Assembly: GCA_029964075.1 (NCBI GenBank)
Contig: CM057140.1
Location: 11,798,643-11,862,642 of the forward strand
DNA length: 64,000 bases
Source of the DNA: Patiria pectinifera
Taxonomy: Eukaryota; Echinodermata; Asteroidea; Valvatida; Asterinidae
Direction: 5' to 3'
The notes under the pieces were generated by a model. That model had not been told where the DNA came from. It did not search any database and worked only from the letters and a program-made list of their open reading frames with translations. The translations under genes and the position numbers were made by a program. Of this stretch, positions 1 through 12,300 are shown one piece after another. The first letter of the stretch is position 1, and each line of letters opens with the position of its first letter.

Positions 1-959
1 TGCTGCCCCATCCAATCCAACAGCTATAGACACTAGTGCATCTCAGACTTGTAGAAGCACCCCACAGCAAGGCGAGACACAGAGTAGGCCTAGTTCTCCA
101 GGCACAACAGCATCCGAACCCACTGTAGAACTGTCCCTTCCCAGAACCGACAGTACTCCAGGCACAGCAGCACCCGAGCCCACTCAAGATACAGTGTCAT
201 TTCCCAGAACCGACCGTACTCGAGGCATAACAGCACCAGAGCCAACTCCAGAAACAGAACTGTCCTTTCCTAGAGCCGACAGTACTTCAGGCAAAACAGC
301 ATCCGAACCCACTACAGATACAGAAATGTCCTTCATCAGACCCGATAGCCCTTCTCCTGCAGGGCTAACCACACCTACTCCATCGACGGCAGATGTTCGA
401 TCCACCTTCACATACACAACTTGGCATGATGATCCAACCGAGACTTCTATCAGACACCAGTCTACCATCAGGCTGAGTACCTTTTCCCCTATCCAGGACA
501 AATTTTACTTGTTAACAGTGCTGCCAGCAACTTGTGCCACTGTTATCATTGTCCTCCTGCTCCTCGTCGTTGCATATCTGGCTGCATCCAGAAGAAAGCT
601 TCAATATGATGTACAAGCACAGGGAAAACGTAAAGATTATCACACGAGGAGCTCAGATGGTCACGCCCTTGGGGAACCTCAGCGCATCCGTCTGCACACT
701 CTATCCGGCGATACAAGGTACAGTACCAACTCCTCACCCCACTCCTACGAAACTCGAATTGGTTGTACACCAGCAGAGCTGCACCCACAGGAACTAGACG
801 AGAGGCAGCAAAGCCAACCCCCGGTGACCGGCTCCACGGTCGATCTACTGCGGCCCCAGTACCCGGAGGATGGAGATACACAGTACATGGTGATGGGTAA
901 CATCGGGAACCAGCCTGCAGCCAATACAGACTTCATGCCAATCTCAGCTTACAGAGAAG
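1..959 (+). CDS. IgR1 first exon, 3' part: stalk, TM helix and type A tail
   Basis: Partial gene cut by the window start; the Ig domains lie upstream. The open frame begins at base 2 inside a Ser/Thr/Pro-rich extracellular stalk. Here a 21-residue (63-nt) unit of the form TDSTPG-TA-EPT-DTELSF repeats about four times to base 345. A hydrophobic helix without charged residues follows (about 509-580), then the stop-transfer residues SRRK. The tail holds one copy of the type A block (TNSSPHSYET near 727-754), YMVM at 884-895, which fits the PI3-kinase p85 SH2 consensus YMxM, and FMPISAYRE at the end. The exon stops in phase 1 before GTAATA at 960. The family assignment rests on stalk and tail similarity to the complete neighbours. 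A membrane signalling receptor role is inferred. Confidence 0.8.
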
Positions 960-1825
960 GTAATAACTTGTTTCATATTTTTCTGGTCTCAATTCTACTT
1001 CGTTTTGCTTAAAACTGTAATTAAAGGGAATATACAACATTTGCAAACATCAAAAAATAAACCTACCACGTTTTTACGAAATACCTTACTATGATTTTGG
1101 AAAATGACAGTCTTAAGCATCCTGTAAAATTATGGCACCGGGTGTGAGGACATTTTCAAGAAAATGGTATTTTTGTATGCATTTCCAACGGTGATCGGCC
1201 GACCATCGTTGGAAAACCTCACTATTTTTCAACTGCTCCAAATTTACGAATTTGTTTTCAGTCCAGATTTTGATTGCTATTCGTGAACGGGTGCAGGCCA
1301 ACTAGACTAGTTTACCATACATTTTTCCGGTATCTATAAATTGATCCATTTCATCTTAAGTGGAGTCAGGGAACCGGACTACTTGAACGTTTTGGTTTTT
1401 CTTGTTTTTTCCCCCAGCATTTTCGAACACAAAACTTCAAACATGTCAGTGTAACAATATTTGATCAATTATACTAACCCCTCAAATAGTTTATTATTGA
1501 AAATTACAGCAAAAGCCAATGATGTACATTCCCTTTAAATGCATGTATATATCAGGTACATCTACCTTTATTGTAAAAGTGCAATAAAGTCATCACAGCT
1601 CATTGAGAGTCCTGAGTTAGTTGATGTTACAGATTTAAAGAAACTTGGTTGCGGTTGAATAAACACTGGGATTTAACTAATACTTCCTCAAAATGTCAAT
1701 CCCTCAAGTCATCCTGAATATGATTTGAAACATCTGCCGTTGCATTATTTTTTATAATGCATTTCCTGCATGCTACATGCATCACAACAGCTCTACAGCA
1801 AAAGGTTCTCTTTTCTGTTTCACAG
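960..1825 (+). other. IgR1 intron with a MITE insertion
   Basis: Phase 1 intron with donor AG|GTAATA. The acceptor is a pyrimidine-rich tract ending TTTCACAG at 1825. About 520 of its 866 bases are the TTAA-flanked repeat at 1020-1538; without it the intron would be near 350 bp. Nothing else coding is seen. Confidence 0.55.
1020..1538. mobile_element. TTAA-flanked MITE, family M1, copy 1
   Basis: Terminal inverted repeats TTAAAGGGAATATACA and its complement near TGTACATTCCCTTTAA, so TTAA is the likely target site. A central hairpin of CCAACGGTGATCGGCCGACC type lies near 1187-1215. Three further copies lie at 19461-20000, 20747-21289 and 61379-61897. There is no coding capacity, so it is non-autonomous. 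Confidence 0.75.
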
Positions 1826-1848
1826 TCGACAATGACGTGTGGCTGTGA
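1826..1848 (+). CDS. IgR1 terminal exon (VDNDVWL-stop)
   Basis: Splicing the phase 1 base at 959 to the bases after the acceptor at 1825 gives V-D-N-D-V-W-L then TGA at 1846-1848. The first residue completes SAYREV, a canonical ITIM (S-x-Y-x-x-V) that straddles the junction. The VDN start resembles the VDN box that closes the type B tails. The exon is very short and no transcript is available. A candidate AATAAA lies at 2007-2012. Confidence 0.5.
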
Positions 1849-4800
1849 ACATCCGAACGGAAGTGAATTCTACCAGACCTCTTCATGATGTGAGATATTC
1901 TAAACTAAGAAACAAAGCGGTTCGCTTCTACCAGGATACACAATGATACAAATTTTAGTATTGTATGAGCGGTAGTGTTTAAGAACACCAAACGTTGTGT
2001 TTAACTAATAAACGCTTCATGAACGGTATGTTGATTAGGCTCACTTATAATCGAGTTAAACCTATTACTGGTTATATTCTTACAGTTTTTAAAAGTTGAA
2101 TGTGAGGACTTTCAAATTTTGAACACTGTAAGTTGAACACAAGTTAAACACGACTCGAGGCGTTAACAATGTCACTTGAGGCCCTTAAACTCGTTACAAT
2201 GTTTATAAAAACTCGTTACAATGTTTATAAACTGTTGCGAAAAAGCGGTTAAACCCACTAGGTTTTACGGTGTACACGTGATATGTTTAATCAATGGAGT
2301 ATATAATGTATTTTGTTAAGATCGCTTATTGGGGTATGGTGTTTACGCTTGGATATCGAGAACCCAAAATTCGTGCCAAATAGTTTCCAAAAGGTGAATT
2401 GATGCAAAATACCGAGAGTGTGATGAAATTGCTTTTGGTCTGAATTGGTTGTCTAATGAATTTATCAAATGAACTTGCATGTTCCCATGTATATAGATGA
2501 AAACAAGAAATGTGATATCTTTTGGATGCTTAAACTTGATATTAATAATAAGCCTCTGTACCGATGACGTCACACTTTGTTTACAAGTGCACTTTCCTAT
2601 GGAGCCAGTGGGAGCCCACAGTCTACTGAGCACCATAGGAAAGCACACGCGTAAACAAAGTGTGACGTCATCAGTACAGAGGCTTATTTCCACGGTGAGT
2701 AAGCCTTACTCGTAAAAACATATATATAAATTTGCATATCAATATAATTTACTTCAGCTATATGATGGAAGTTATAAACTTAGAATCGTAAAATCCGATA
2801 ATTGAGTCCGCAATGAAGTTGGTGATTTACATTTTCACCGCTGAGGGCGTAGTAATACACGCGGTGCGCATACACCACTTTACTATTCTATGTACATTGT
2901 ATATATTTGGTAATAGTAACGTCATTTCTCAGAAATAGGTCAAAGGGAAACTGAGACGACCCATTCTGATGCAGATGATACATGTAGTGTAAATACTAAT
3001 ATAAAAAGTATAAAGAGTTCAATGTTGTCAGGAAAATGTTTAAACAAGCTCCGTTTCGAAATCCACAGTAATTTTATAAATATTTATAAAATGTGTAAGT
3101 ATTTATAAAATGAAACGATTTTATGCAAACAATATTTATGCAGACACATAATCAAGAATTTATTGCAAACTCTCAGTTTGTGTTTTATGGATGTATCATG
3201 TATTGTTTTGAGCCAACTCCAGGAACCCCATCGGTCAAATTCAAAATGTCACTGTACGAGAAAAAAAACCTTAAAAATATATGCATCCTGTGGATAACTC
3301 TATATTATCGTTTTGTTTCCTTTGGATTTGCTTTCTATATTGGCTACTTTTACATATTTGTATTTTTTGGGGGGGAGAGGTTGTTTGACAGCAAATACAG
3401 AAAATAATATTCGTTCATTCCAAAAGGCACGAAATGTACTGAAGTACAAGGCACATTTAAAATAGAAATTATAATAAAGAAGAAAAACGAATTCAAATTG
3501 TTGAGAGGATTAAATAAAAACAAAGGTCCTTAATTCATACAATGGCTTAGCACTGAGAGCTTCGGTTTCAATACTAATTTAAAATTCGCCTATATTACTC
3601 ATTAATCCTTTGCATGTGCTTGAAAAGTATATTGAAATTCGATATCGTGTACTCTCTGTAACGTATATTTAGTTCTTGCTTTCTTTTGTGAAATGTTTGT
3701 GTTACTCCGATCACATTTGGGGAAATTAATACATGCAAAAATACGGCCAACGTCTGTTCAAGTAAATATCTCATTGTTATGGGAGCGGTGTGGCGTAAAC
3801 CTCGCCCCTCCTTCCTCCTTCGTGACAAACATTTTTGTAGAGGTCCGTTTGGTGAATGAAGAACAACAAGGGTTCACAGCGCCACCAAGCGATGTGTGAG
3901 GTAAATTTCTACCTCATCCCCTTCAGCTTTTCAAAATGTTTGCTCATGATATTTTTTATCAGCCTAGGAGCGTGCAAATAAGTGGAAACTTTGTTTCAAG
4001 TTCAATTCAAGCCGTAGCAAAAAAGCAGAAGCTCTAATTGTTTTCAATTCAAAAAGGACAAAATCGCATAGCTCGGATAATTGTAGCGACCACACCTGTT
4101 TTAATAACCAAAAAAGGATATGAATTTGATGTGTTTATAATTTCCCACGATTAACTCGTTCTTTATTATATACGTTCCGGAAGATTTAGTTTAGATGTTC
4201 TTTTAAAGATAAACAACTTGCTTATCTTGTGCAATGTAAGGAGTGAAACTGAAAAACAAATAAATCGCTTCAAACAGAAAGTAAACATTGCACTCTCATC
4301 AAAGTTGAACGTTAAAGTTGACACATGTCTTGTGATTTTAGAGCCTGATGCGAATTCTATCTTATAAATTGAATTGCAGCTTGTAGTGCGGCAAACTTTA
4401 TTGTCAACATGACCATTAAATTAGCGTTTGTGTTCTGCGTCTTTAGTGGCATGGTAACCATGTATGGTAAACTTTGTAACAAATTGGGCAACTCCCTGAG
4501 CATCAGGAGATGCAGTGGTGTAGTTGGGATGAAAACGTGCTGGGGGAACGTGAGGGGTAGGGGCTCATTTTCTGGAGAGGAACTCATAAGTTGCTGGCAA
4601 TTTGGCATTCGAATAAATCTTACTTGGATGATCCTTACAGAATAAATACATACACTAAACAATTTCAAGAAAGCGTTTTGAGTATCAGAACAAAAAAAAC
4701 ATGTACATATCAAAAGCCATGGGTAAAACGACAAATGTGTAAAAAAAAAAATGAAATCATAAGAAAGACACTGAGGTTCCTTCAATGGAACTTAGGAGGA

Positions 4801-5443
4801 AAGGTTCAGAAGCGCCCCCCCCCCCAAAAAAAAAAATCCGGATTGGACCACCAGTGCTGCTTGGAAAATTTTGCACAGCGCCTCCAACCAATAATGAGCT
4901 ATGTGAATTTGTTACCTGCTAACCTTTGATTTTTTTTTATTCTATCAAGACTTTTTTGATTATTAGTTGACCTTCGAAGAAATGCTGCAGGGTGGGTTAT
5001 TTTTCTGTGTAGCCGCCGTAACCCCTCGTAGCTATTAATATACGGCCTATTGCTTGAAATCTGCTGCTTTTCAAATCGAAAGAAAAAAAGAATATGTGGG
5101 GATTAGGTTTATTTTTAAACAACCTTGTTAGGATACATAACAAGAACTTGTATAAACAGCATTATGTTTCTACTGAGATTTATTGTAGTTATTGTAATTG
5201 TTTTCAAAGTAAGCGATTTCCACAGTATTGTGATAGCGTATGTCGACAAGAACATGTTTCACTTTACAATTTTACCTGTGATTTAGTAAATAAGGAAGTG
5301 CCCATGTGTGCATGTGTATCACATGAATACAATTCACTGTTCATTTTTCGCGCTGACATTAACGAAGACGGACATAACTCCAGAGATAAAGAGAAGTCAG
5401 TGTCAGTTACAGTCATTACCTGATAGAACAGTAACAAAGCAAC
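1849..5443. other. Intergenic region, IgR1 to IgR2
   Basis: No convincing exon is seen. It holds the palindromic repeat at 2547-2688 and, from about 4100 to 5443, a 5' flank that matches the flank of IgR3 (about 12710-14037). The match includes the CCGGAAGATTTAGTT stretch and the last 150 bases before the ATG (GTATCACATGAATACAATTC, then GAGAAGTCAGTGTC). The middle is AT-rich and unremarkable. Confidence 0.6.
2547..2688. repeat. Long imperfect palindrome with two CRE-type sites
   Basis: Two arms of about 60 bases, starting AATAAGCCTCTGTAC and ending GTACAGAGGCTTATT, surround a short loop, like a small foldback element. Each arm contains the palindromic octamer TGACGTCA (2565-2572 and 2663-2670) and the stretch AAACAAAGTGTGACG or its complement. 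Binding by CREB/ATF proteins is only a possibility. Confidence 0.75.
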
Positions 5444-7127
5444 ATGGCAGCCCAAGCAGTATTTGTCTTCTTCCTGGTTACCAGAATGGCAACCATGGCA
5501 ACGTCTGTCACAGTTTCTGCTGCGCATTCGGTGAGCGTTAGCGGTGGTGAACCGCTACAGATATCGTGTGGTGTCTGGTATGAAGATGGTACAGAAATCA
5601 TAGGGGTTCGATGGTACAGGCAGGCAGATCCAACAACGTACGGTGAAATCGATGTTTCAACAAGTTGTGCACATATGACTGTATGTGAATCACACACAGC
5701 TGACAATCGTGGAAGAATCCGATACGAAAGAAGTAGCAGGAACGAAGCAACGCTGACATTGGCAATTGGTACCAGCACATTAGAAGACAATACACAGTTC
5801 ATTTGTGAATTTTGCTCGAGAGGAGTTGGTAGTCCAAAACAGAATACCGCAACCATATCTGTGAGTGTGAATTACCCTAAGGATGAAATGAATCCAGTGT
5901 GTGATGTTTCGAGTCCTACTGTGCTGACTTGCTCGTCTGAGATAACTCAACTGGTTTCTCTGGAGTGGACAACCGTGGTCTATTCATCTGAGATGTCACT
6001 CTCCAAGGATACAATCATCGTCGGGAATCAAGTTAAGAACATTCTCCATCTCGACACGCTCGAGATTCATTATAACAGTAGAATATTCACTTGCTATTTG
6101 ACAACGGAGGCCAGTCCTATCTTCAAAGGAAATTGCTCCATCGGACCCATCACCACATCATCCACTTTAACGACCGGGGATACGGAACCCACCGAAGCTT
6201 CGATAACCACCACAAAGGAAACTGAGAGTACTGCCCCATCTTATCTAACAACTGTGGACACTACTGGGGCTTCTCAGACTTCTCAAACTAGAAGCACCCC
6301 ACAGCAAGTCGAAACACAGAGTAGGCATAGTACTCCAGACAGAACAGCATCTGAACCCACTCATGATACAAAACTGTCCTTCACCACAACGGACAGTACT
6401 CCAGGCAGAACAGCATCCGAACCCACTCAAGATACAAAACTATCCTTCACCAGATACAAAACCGACAGCCTTTCTTCTGCAGGGCTAACCACACCTTTTC
6501 CATCGACAAAAGCTGTTCAATCCACCTTCGCACACACAACTTGGCATGATAGTCCATCCAAGACTTCCACCAGGCACCCGACTACAATCAGCTTGAGCTC
6601 ATCTGATGAAACAACGCCTTCTGCGACGTTGACAGACCCCTACTTTTTATCGGGCAGTACTTTGATCATCGTAGTTGCGGGTGCATCCTGTGGTATCATT
6701 ATCTTCCTACTGGTCATCGTAGCTTGCCTAGTCTCAAGGAGGAAAACCAACAGGCGAGATGCTAGAAACGTGAGCATGCCCATGGCCACAATTTCGGGAA
6801 CATCGGAGACTGGTAGGCTGGGAATTGTGTACGGCCATCGATTTAATGACCAACGAAGCAGTCAAAGAGCAAGCATTTACAGCGATGTACCCGTGGGGGA
6901 TAATAGACCGACAAGTCCCGTGCAGCTGGTGGCCGCGTACGCTGTGGTTCCTGTGCTGGGCTTACAGCAGCAACCACCGCCTGAGTATGCTGTGCTAGAT
7001 CCAGACATCTCATCGGAGGAGATAGCTAGTGATGACGACACGTTCGCGTGTGCTATCGGGCAGAAGGTGAGAGGACGATGCTTGAATGAAGATGCAGCAT
7101 TGGATGGAGCAAACTTTGGACACGACG
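5444..7127 (+). CDS. IgR2 main exon: two-Ig receptor, type B tail
   Basis: ATG sits in GCAACATGG, in a context conserved with IgR3. Signal peptide about 1-20. Ig domain 1 spans about 22-142 with core Cys42-Cys121, Trp57 and an extra C-x5-C pair (75, 81). Ig domain 2 spans about 150-235 with Cys163-Cys217 and a probable second bond Cys153-Cys231. The Ser/Thr stalk carries two copies of the 21-residue unit. The TM helix is about 405-429, followed by SRRKTNRR. In the tail, YAVV (Y499) and YAVL (Y516) are separated by exactly 12 residues, an ITAM-like spacing with V in place of L/I at the first +3. The exon ends in phase 1 at GACG|GTGAGC. It is the duplicate of IgR3. Ligand unknown; an immune or recognition role is inferred. 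Confidence 0.85.
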
Positions 7128-7623
7128 GTGAGCAAATTTTTTTAAAGCAAACTATCGTGGGTTAAGCAAACGGAATATGAAAAACGAGAGGCGGATACGG
7201 TTGCGATGCTTAATTTGGCAGCACTGTTTGTTATCAGGGTTATGATTGATAAGCCAGTTGAGCAGGGGTAATAATGGTTTAATGAATTGGGCGCAGTGAC
7301 ACTGGCAACAGTCAAGCATGCACCCACCTGACCCTAGCTGTAGTCAGCTGGGTTCAAGTTGGACTTTTATAGACCTTTTTCATGCTGCAACTATTTCAGT
7401 TATGTTCCCTGTATCCTATAACAGTACTGAACCAGACTATTTTTCCTTCCAGCCTCGCTTTGGTAACGTTGATTTAGATGGGAAATAATCAAGATGGCCG
7501 CAACATGATTTATAGTCAAACCTAACTATCTGTTTATACAGTGTAAAGAGCACAAACGTCCGAACTTAGAGTCAGCTGTTTAATTAGATAATGATTTCGA
7601 TGATGATCTTTTTCTTCACACAG
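7128..7623 (+). other. IgR2 intron
   Basis: Phase 1 intron, donor GTGAGC, acceptor CTTCACACAG as in IgR3. Bases about 7365-7515 are an inverted copy of the repeat at about 12030-12220. No coding signal is seen. Confidence 0.6.
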
Positions 7624-7877
7624 CTCAAGAGCCTCACCAGGAGACGGCCGATATCTACGCAGAGATTGGACCATCCACCACAGCGAGCTCCTCTGTGTCA
7701 CCTCGTCGCAATGCAGGCGACAGCGTCGATGACAGGAAGGCAGTGATGGAGTCGAGACCACAGTGTCCGAGACCAAGACCAAAACCAAGATCGAGAACTC
7801 TTGGTCCGAAACCGATTCCGAGACCGAGACCGAAGACGAGACCGACAACTGAGGTTCCGAGACAAGACCAAGACTAA
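7624..7877 (+). CDS. IgR2 tail exon, interrupted and read into a transposon
   Basis: From the acceptor the frame gives AQEPHQETADIYAEIGPST and then SPRRNAGDSVDDR, collinear with the IgR3 tail exon. YAEI is the phosphotyrosine motif, but the -2 residue is D, so it is a weak ITIM. At 7741 the family sequence stops and a hAT-like element begins. The frame runs on through GAGACC-type repeats, adding an Arg/Pro-rich tail (PRPRPKPRSR and similar) before TAA at 7875-7877. The normal end of the exon survives at 9194-9325. If this gene is expressed, the protein lacks the C-terminal VDN box unless splicing skips the insertion. Confidence 0.65.
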
Positions 7878-9193
7878 GACTAAGACGTACAAGACCGATA
7901 TGCCAATTAATGAAGTATAAGCCTGGCACCCAATGTGTCAACTTATACTCATCAGAAACAGATTATTCCACAACTAGTTTCTGATTCGCTCTCAAGAAAT
8001 AATAGGTAGGCTGATAAAGCATACCTTGTAAGAAACACACTATGAATAAAAGTTAGACGCCTGCTTGTTGTCAGGTGATTAGGCTAAGGTTGATCAATCG
8101 CAGAGATGTCCCTACACTCTAAAAAAAAATCAGACAGATTTGACTAGAAACCAGTTAAATTTTACTAGCTCTTCAGGGTCAGCTGAGTGCAACTGAAATC
8201 AGTCAATCTGACTAGATTCAGTTTTGTTGAAAATAGTTATGCAAATAACTAAAATGTGAGTCAAATCCAACTACTTTTTTTCTAGTCATAGTATGAAACT
8301 TGCATGTTTAAATAAATTCCAAGTCAATTTCCAATAACTAAAAAAATACCAGTCAATATTTTGATTAAGTTGTTCTGTTTAAGAGTAGTCTGAATTCAGA
8401 CATGGCTTGGTGGGTTAACTGTATTTTGAAGTACGTTTGTGAGGAGCTCAGTTACAAAGAATATGATTATTGCATTTTGGAAAGATCAGCATAGACAGCG
8501 TTTGTGCAGATAAGCGTGCGCGTTGTGGCCGCATAATAATCTCATCTCTACTGAACACTCGTTAATGCAATTGACCTATCGCGGTAGAATCGCGTCAACG
8601 CAGCTTGTGAAATATTGTCCAATTACATGATATTCAAATGGACGCGGAACGAGCAAAATCTGAGACAAACAAAACTCAACGTACAAAAGATCCATAGGGT
8701 TGCCTAAGGGGCGTGGCTAACTCGCAAACGGCGATAGGTCTATAATGGCATCAGCGTGCTTTTTGTGATTTTTATTTACGAACGAGTAGTACGTGATCAA
8801 TCACACTCTTTGCCAAAGTACACAAACAAATTATTTCGTGAACCATACGCGCCACGCCTTTACCACACGACCTAAAAGTCCGATAATGGACCGATCCAGT
8901 AAGCCCCGCCCACTGCGCACGTGGGCAAATTACCACGTGCTCCTCTCCAATGCCACGCTGCATTTTCCTGCCGCGCGCATCATACGCGCGTGCACGCATG
9001 TCGGACTTCTGTGCACGCACGTCGGACATAAATCACGGCTGTGATTGTTCAGTACACCATGGGGTGGTGCTTACTGGATCGGTCCATTAAGACTGAGGCT
9101 TTAGTGGTCGAGACCGAGACCCACATTCACCGAGAAGAAGACGTCTCGAGACCGGTTACGAGACTGAGACCGGTCTCAAGACCTCCAACACTG
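7741..9193. mobile_element. hAT-like non-autonomous element inside the IgR2 tail exon
   Basis: Left end CAGTGATGGAGTCGAGACC and right end, read in reverse, CAGTGTTGGAGGTCTTGAG, form imperfect terminal inverted repeats. GAGACC-type subterminal repeats lie at both ends. The flanks are GACAGGAAGG (7731-7740) and GACAGGAGG (9194-9202), an imperfect 8-9 bp target duplication. In IgR3 the corresponding site is an uninterrupted GACAGGGGG. No transposase is seen. The superfamily call rests on TIR style and duplication length. Confidence 0.75.
8884..9089. mobile_element. Nested MITE inside the hAT-like element
   Basis: Perfect terminal inverted repeats of about 21 bases, TAATGGACCGATCCAGTAAG and its complement at 9069-9089. 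The interior is GC-richer (CGCGCGC, ACGTGC) than the surrounding sequence. It inserted into the older element at 7741-9193. Confidence 0.75.
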
Positions 9194-9325
9194 GACAGGA
9201 GGTTGGTGGACAACATCCTGTACATGGCGACTTTGAATGATGCCATCATCAACGAGCAAAAATGTGGTAATGACGTCATCCCTCAGAAAAAGGTAGAAGG
9301 GAAACCCAGACTGGATCTGGTCTAA
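9194..9325 (+). pseudogene. Severed 3' end of the IgR2 tail exon
   Basis: Still open and ending TAA. It encodes RLVDNILYMATLNDAIIN and, after a few residues, KKVEGKPRLDLV. This aligns with the end of IgR3 (FVDNVLYMASSNDAIIN, KGKPRLDPL). It is separated from its 5' half by 1.45 kb of transposon, so it should be untranslated unless new splicing rescues it. The conserved frame suggests a fairly recent insertion. A possible AATAAA is at 9722-9727. Confidence 0.75.
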
Positions 9326-12300
9326 GACCGACGTGAAAAAAACTGCACTTGTTCACTTATTCGTGAAAGAGATTTGATGTCAAACTTTACTCATAGGCCT
9401 ACCGTGTTTAAAATTGTCAAAAAACTGTGTGGGTAACTCGGTCATTTCGCGCATTTAAAATCATAATATTAAGCTGACGATAACTGTTAATTGCGATGCT
9501 ATTTTATTCACTTCAAGATGAAGTTAGTAAAAGATTTCAAAGCACTTATACTCAAGAAACTATCGTCTAATGTGTAATCTCGATATTTCTGCAAACCATA
9601 TACAGCGTGTGTTAAGCGGATTCGTTGGTGGCGCTGTTATTTTGTACAAAGCGTTATGGGTAAAAGAAACGGAAGTTTTTGAAATAAGATTTTACATGTT
9701 TGTATTTAAACGAGGTTCAATAATAAATTGTGGATTTTTATATCAAGAGTATCCATTAAGGTAGTAGTCTGAGTTCAAGACTTGATTTTGCATCCAGTCC
9801 CGTGACGATTGCGGTAACGTTGCCGCGATAGTGGAGGTCTCTATCAACAAGATGAATCCTATTCAGTCTTGGCAATACTGGCAGCACTACCCTCACGCGC
9901 GTGCATGCAATAGCTTGAATACAGGCGCGCGTCAGGTATGCTCGGAATTTCCTGGGTAGCACTGCCAATATTGCCAAGACTGGATTGATCTTGTTAATAG
10001 CGAGCTCGCGACCGTAAGAGGGGAATAAATAAATGTAAATGTATATACAAATGTACAATCCAAATCGAGTATCGGGCCAAGAGTAATAACGTAGCTGTGT
10101 CGGGGTCGGAGTTTCAACAGCCCGCCCTCCCTGTGGTTGGGGGAAGCAACAAGATGAAAAGAAAGAGGGGAGGCCACTTTTTTTGCTTCGCGTTTCCTAC
10201 GCTCGGAAAAAAAGTTCAGAATAGTTGTTTTTCTTCCCATTGGTTGTACATTTTTTTTCCATATATAGGCTGAAATAGCCAGAATTGTGTCTTTGTAGTA
10301 TTTAAAGGGAACATGTAATAAGATTTTTATGACTTAATTCATGAGCCAGAACAGTTGTGTCTCCATAGCTTTGTGTACAAATATATATCAAACTTTTCTT
10401 CATTTTCTTGGAGTAACTTCCACTTGTTACCTGTTTATCATGTTAAACAGCTTAATTGTACAATAGTAGTGGCAAACATTTCTTCAAAACTTGTTATTGT
10501 AGGCAAGGACAAAGTTTTTGCTGTTCATATGCAGTTTGACAAGCAGTTCCTTGTGTGTCAAAAGCAAAATAGCGCCCTCTTACATGTATTGATAAAAGGA
10601 TTTACTAATAATTGAAAAATTACCACTTTCTTGTCACTTCTACTGAAAACAAGTATTAAGATCTTGTGTGTATTGTTGCAATACATAGTAATGAGCATAA
10701 AAACAAGGTGAACTGAATTTACACTGCATGTTTCCTTTAAGTAAGTGTGTGCAGTTATTTCTGCTTGTAATTTGTGCCATACAATGTATTAAGCTTATTG
10801 GGATCACTAAAGAGGAAAATAAATGCTTATAATTCCAATCATGCCATCGGCTAGTCAAAGATATTACATGCATTTACTAACTAACAAAGTTCAATAATGG
10901 GTTTTGCCCTTCACCAACGTATATATATATTTATCACCCCGATGCAAATTCCATCTGAAGAATAAACTAACAAAGCCCAAACTGAAGAGCTCAATAATAA
11001 TGCCTGCGTAATACAGTACAATATTATTATATCAGTGACAAATCAGGAAACGAATAACGGAAATACGAGGGAGTATAAGTTCGCTTGCCTTATATGGAGA
11101 GTTTCAGTATAATAAGGTCATCTCAGGCATCAGCATGAGGGCGCAATCCGCTCCGTTCACAAGTACCCCCTCACCGGCAAAGGAAGTACAGTTGGGGGTG
11201 CGCGGCCACTGCGTGTACATATAACAAATCCCCTGGTGTACGCGCGTCACACCCAATTAAGGAACGGTGCGCGTCAACCAGCGAAATGTACCGCCCATGG
11301 GACGTCGTTGCTAGGTATAAAAAGGGCACCCTCTTTTGATAGCGCACGGATCTCATATACACTCATACAAGGTCGAGCTGCACATTTGCAAAAATGGTCT
11401 CTTATGCGCTGGACAAAAGTGGATTCAAACAAGTTTGCCCGCAGCCAGTGCGTTTAAGACTCAATTTTAAGACTTGATTAACGATTTTGTCACTCATAAT
11501 TATGTGATCGCCATTCTGTACAGACGTAATAAGTGCACATACTGCGTTTACTTCGTGAGCACGGCGTCATTAGTTGCCTCGTTAGTACGCATGTGCAGAC
11601 GTGAAAGTCCTTACTACCGGTGAAATACACTTATCGTAAGCGGGGAATTTTTTGTTATAAACTTTACGAGATTTCTTTGCTTAGGGTAAGCAGAACCATA
11701 AAATTGAAATACTTTTGGAGATAGGGCGTGTGATGGACTACCCCATATTGTTTAACGATTATTGTCTATATCCCTCGTCAGCTTAGGTTATTATGCCCTT
11801 TATACCTTTCTACACTTGGTTGGCAACCTGCATTTTTGCCAACCGTTGTTGCACTATATGGAAGGTCCAACATTATTCCTAACCGTGCTTTTTTACTTTG
11901 TATTGAGGGCGTTATGGGGACGTTTTTGGGGAAAACATTGCCAAGCATGGCTTCAATTTATGCGCTTGCGGCATGCAGCCCATATAAAATGGCGTCAATG
12001 TTTACAAACAAAAGAAAGGTCTATACCATTATCATGCTGCGGCCATTTTGATTTATCCCATTCAAATCAACGTAACCAAAGCGAGGCTGAAATGAAAAAC
12101 AGTCTGGTTCCTTTTTGCAAAAAAAAACCCCCGTTATTACTCAGTACTGTTATTGTATACAGTGAACATGACTGAAATGGTGGCAGCATGATACAGGTCT
12201 ATACAGGGGAATCCGAGAAGTGACTCCAAAGTGCACTTTAAGGTGTTCGAGTATATAACAGGAAATTGCTAGCGGGCCTCGGGCTTCAGATCACATACTG

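Noticed and set aside
7741..7877. Arg/Pro-rich end of IgR2 as an evolved SH3-binding domain
   Set aside because: The sequence is the GAGACC-type subterminal repeat of the transposon. Its PxxP look is a by-product unless expression is shown.
11762..12175. 137-codon open frame in the IgR2-IgR3 interval
   Set aside because: It overlaps a repeat that also occurs inverted in the IgR2 intron. Hydrophobic start but no family signature.
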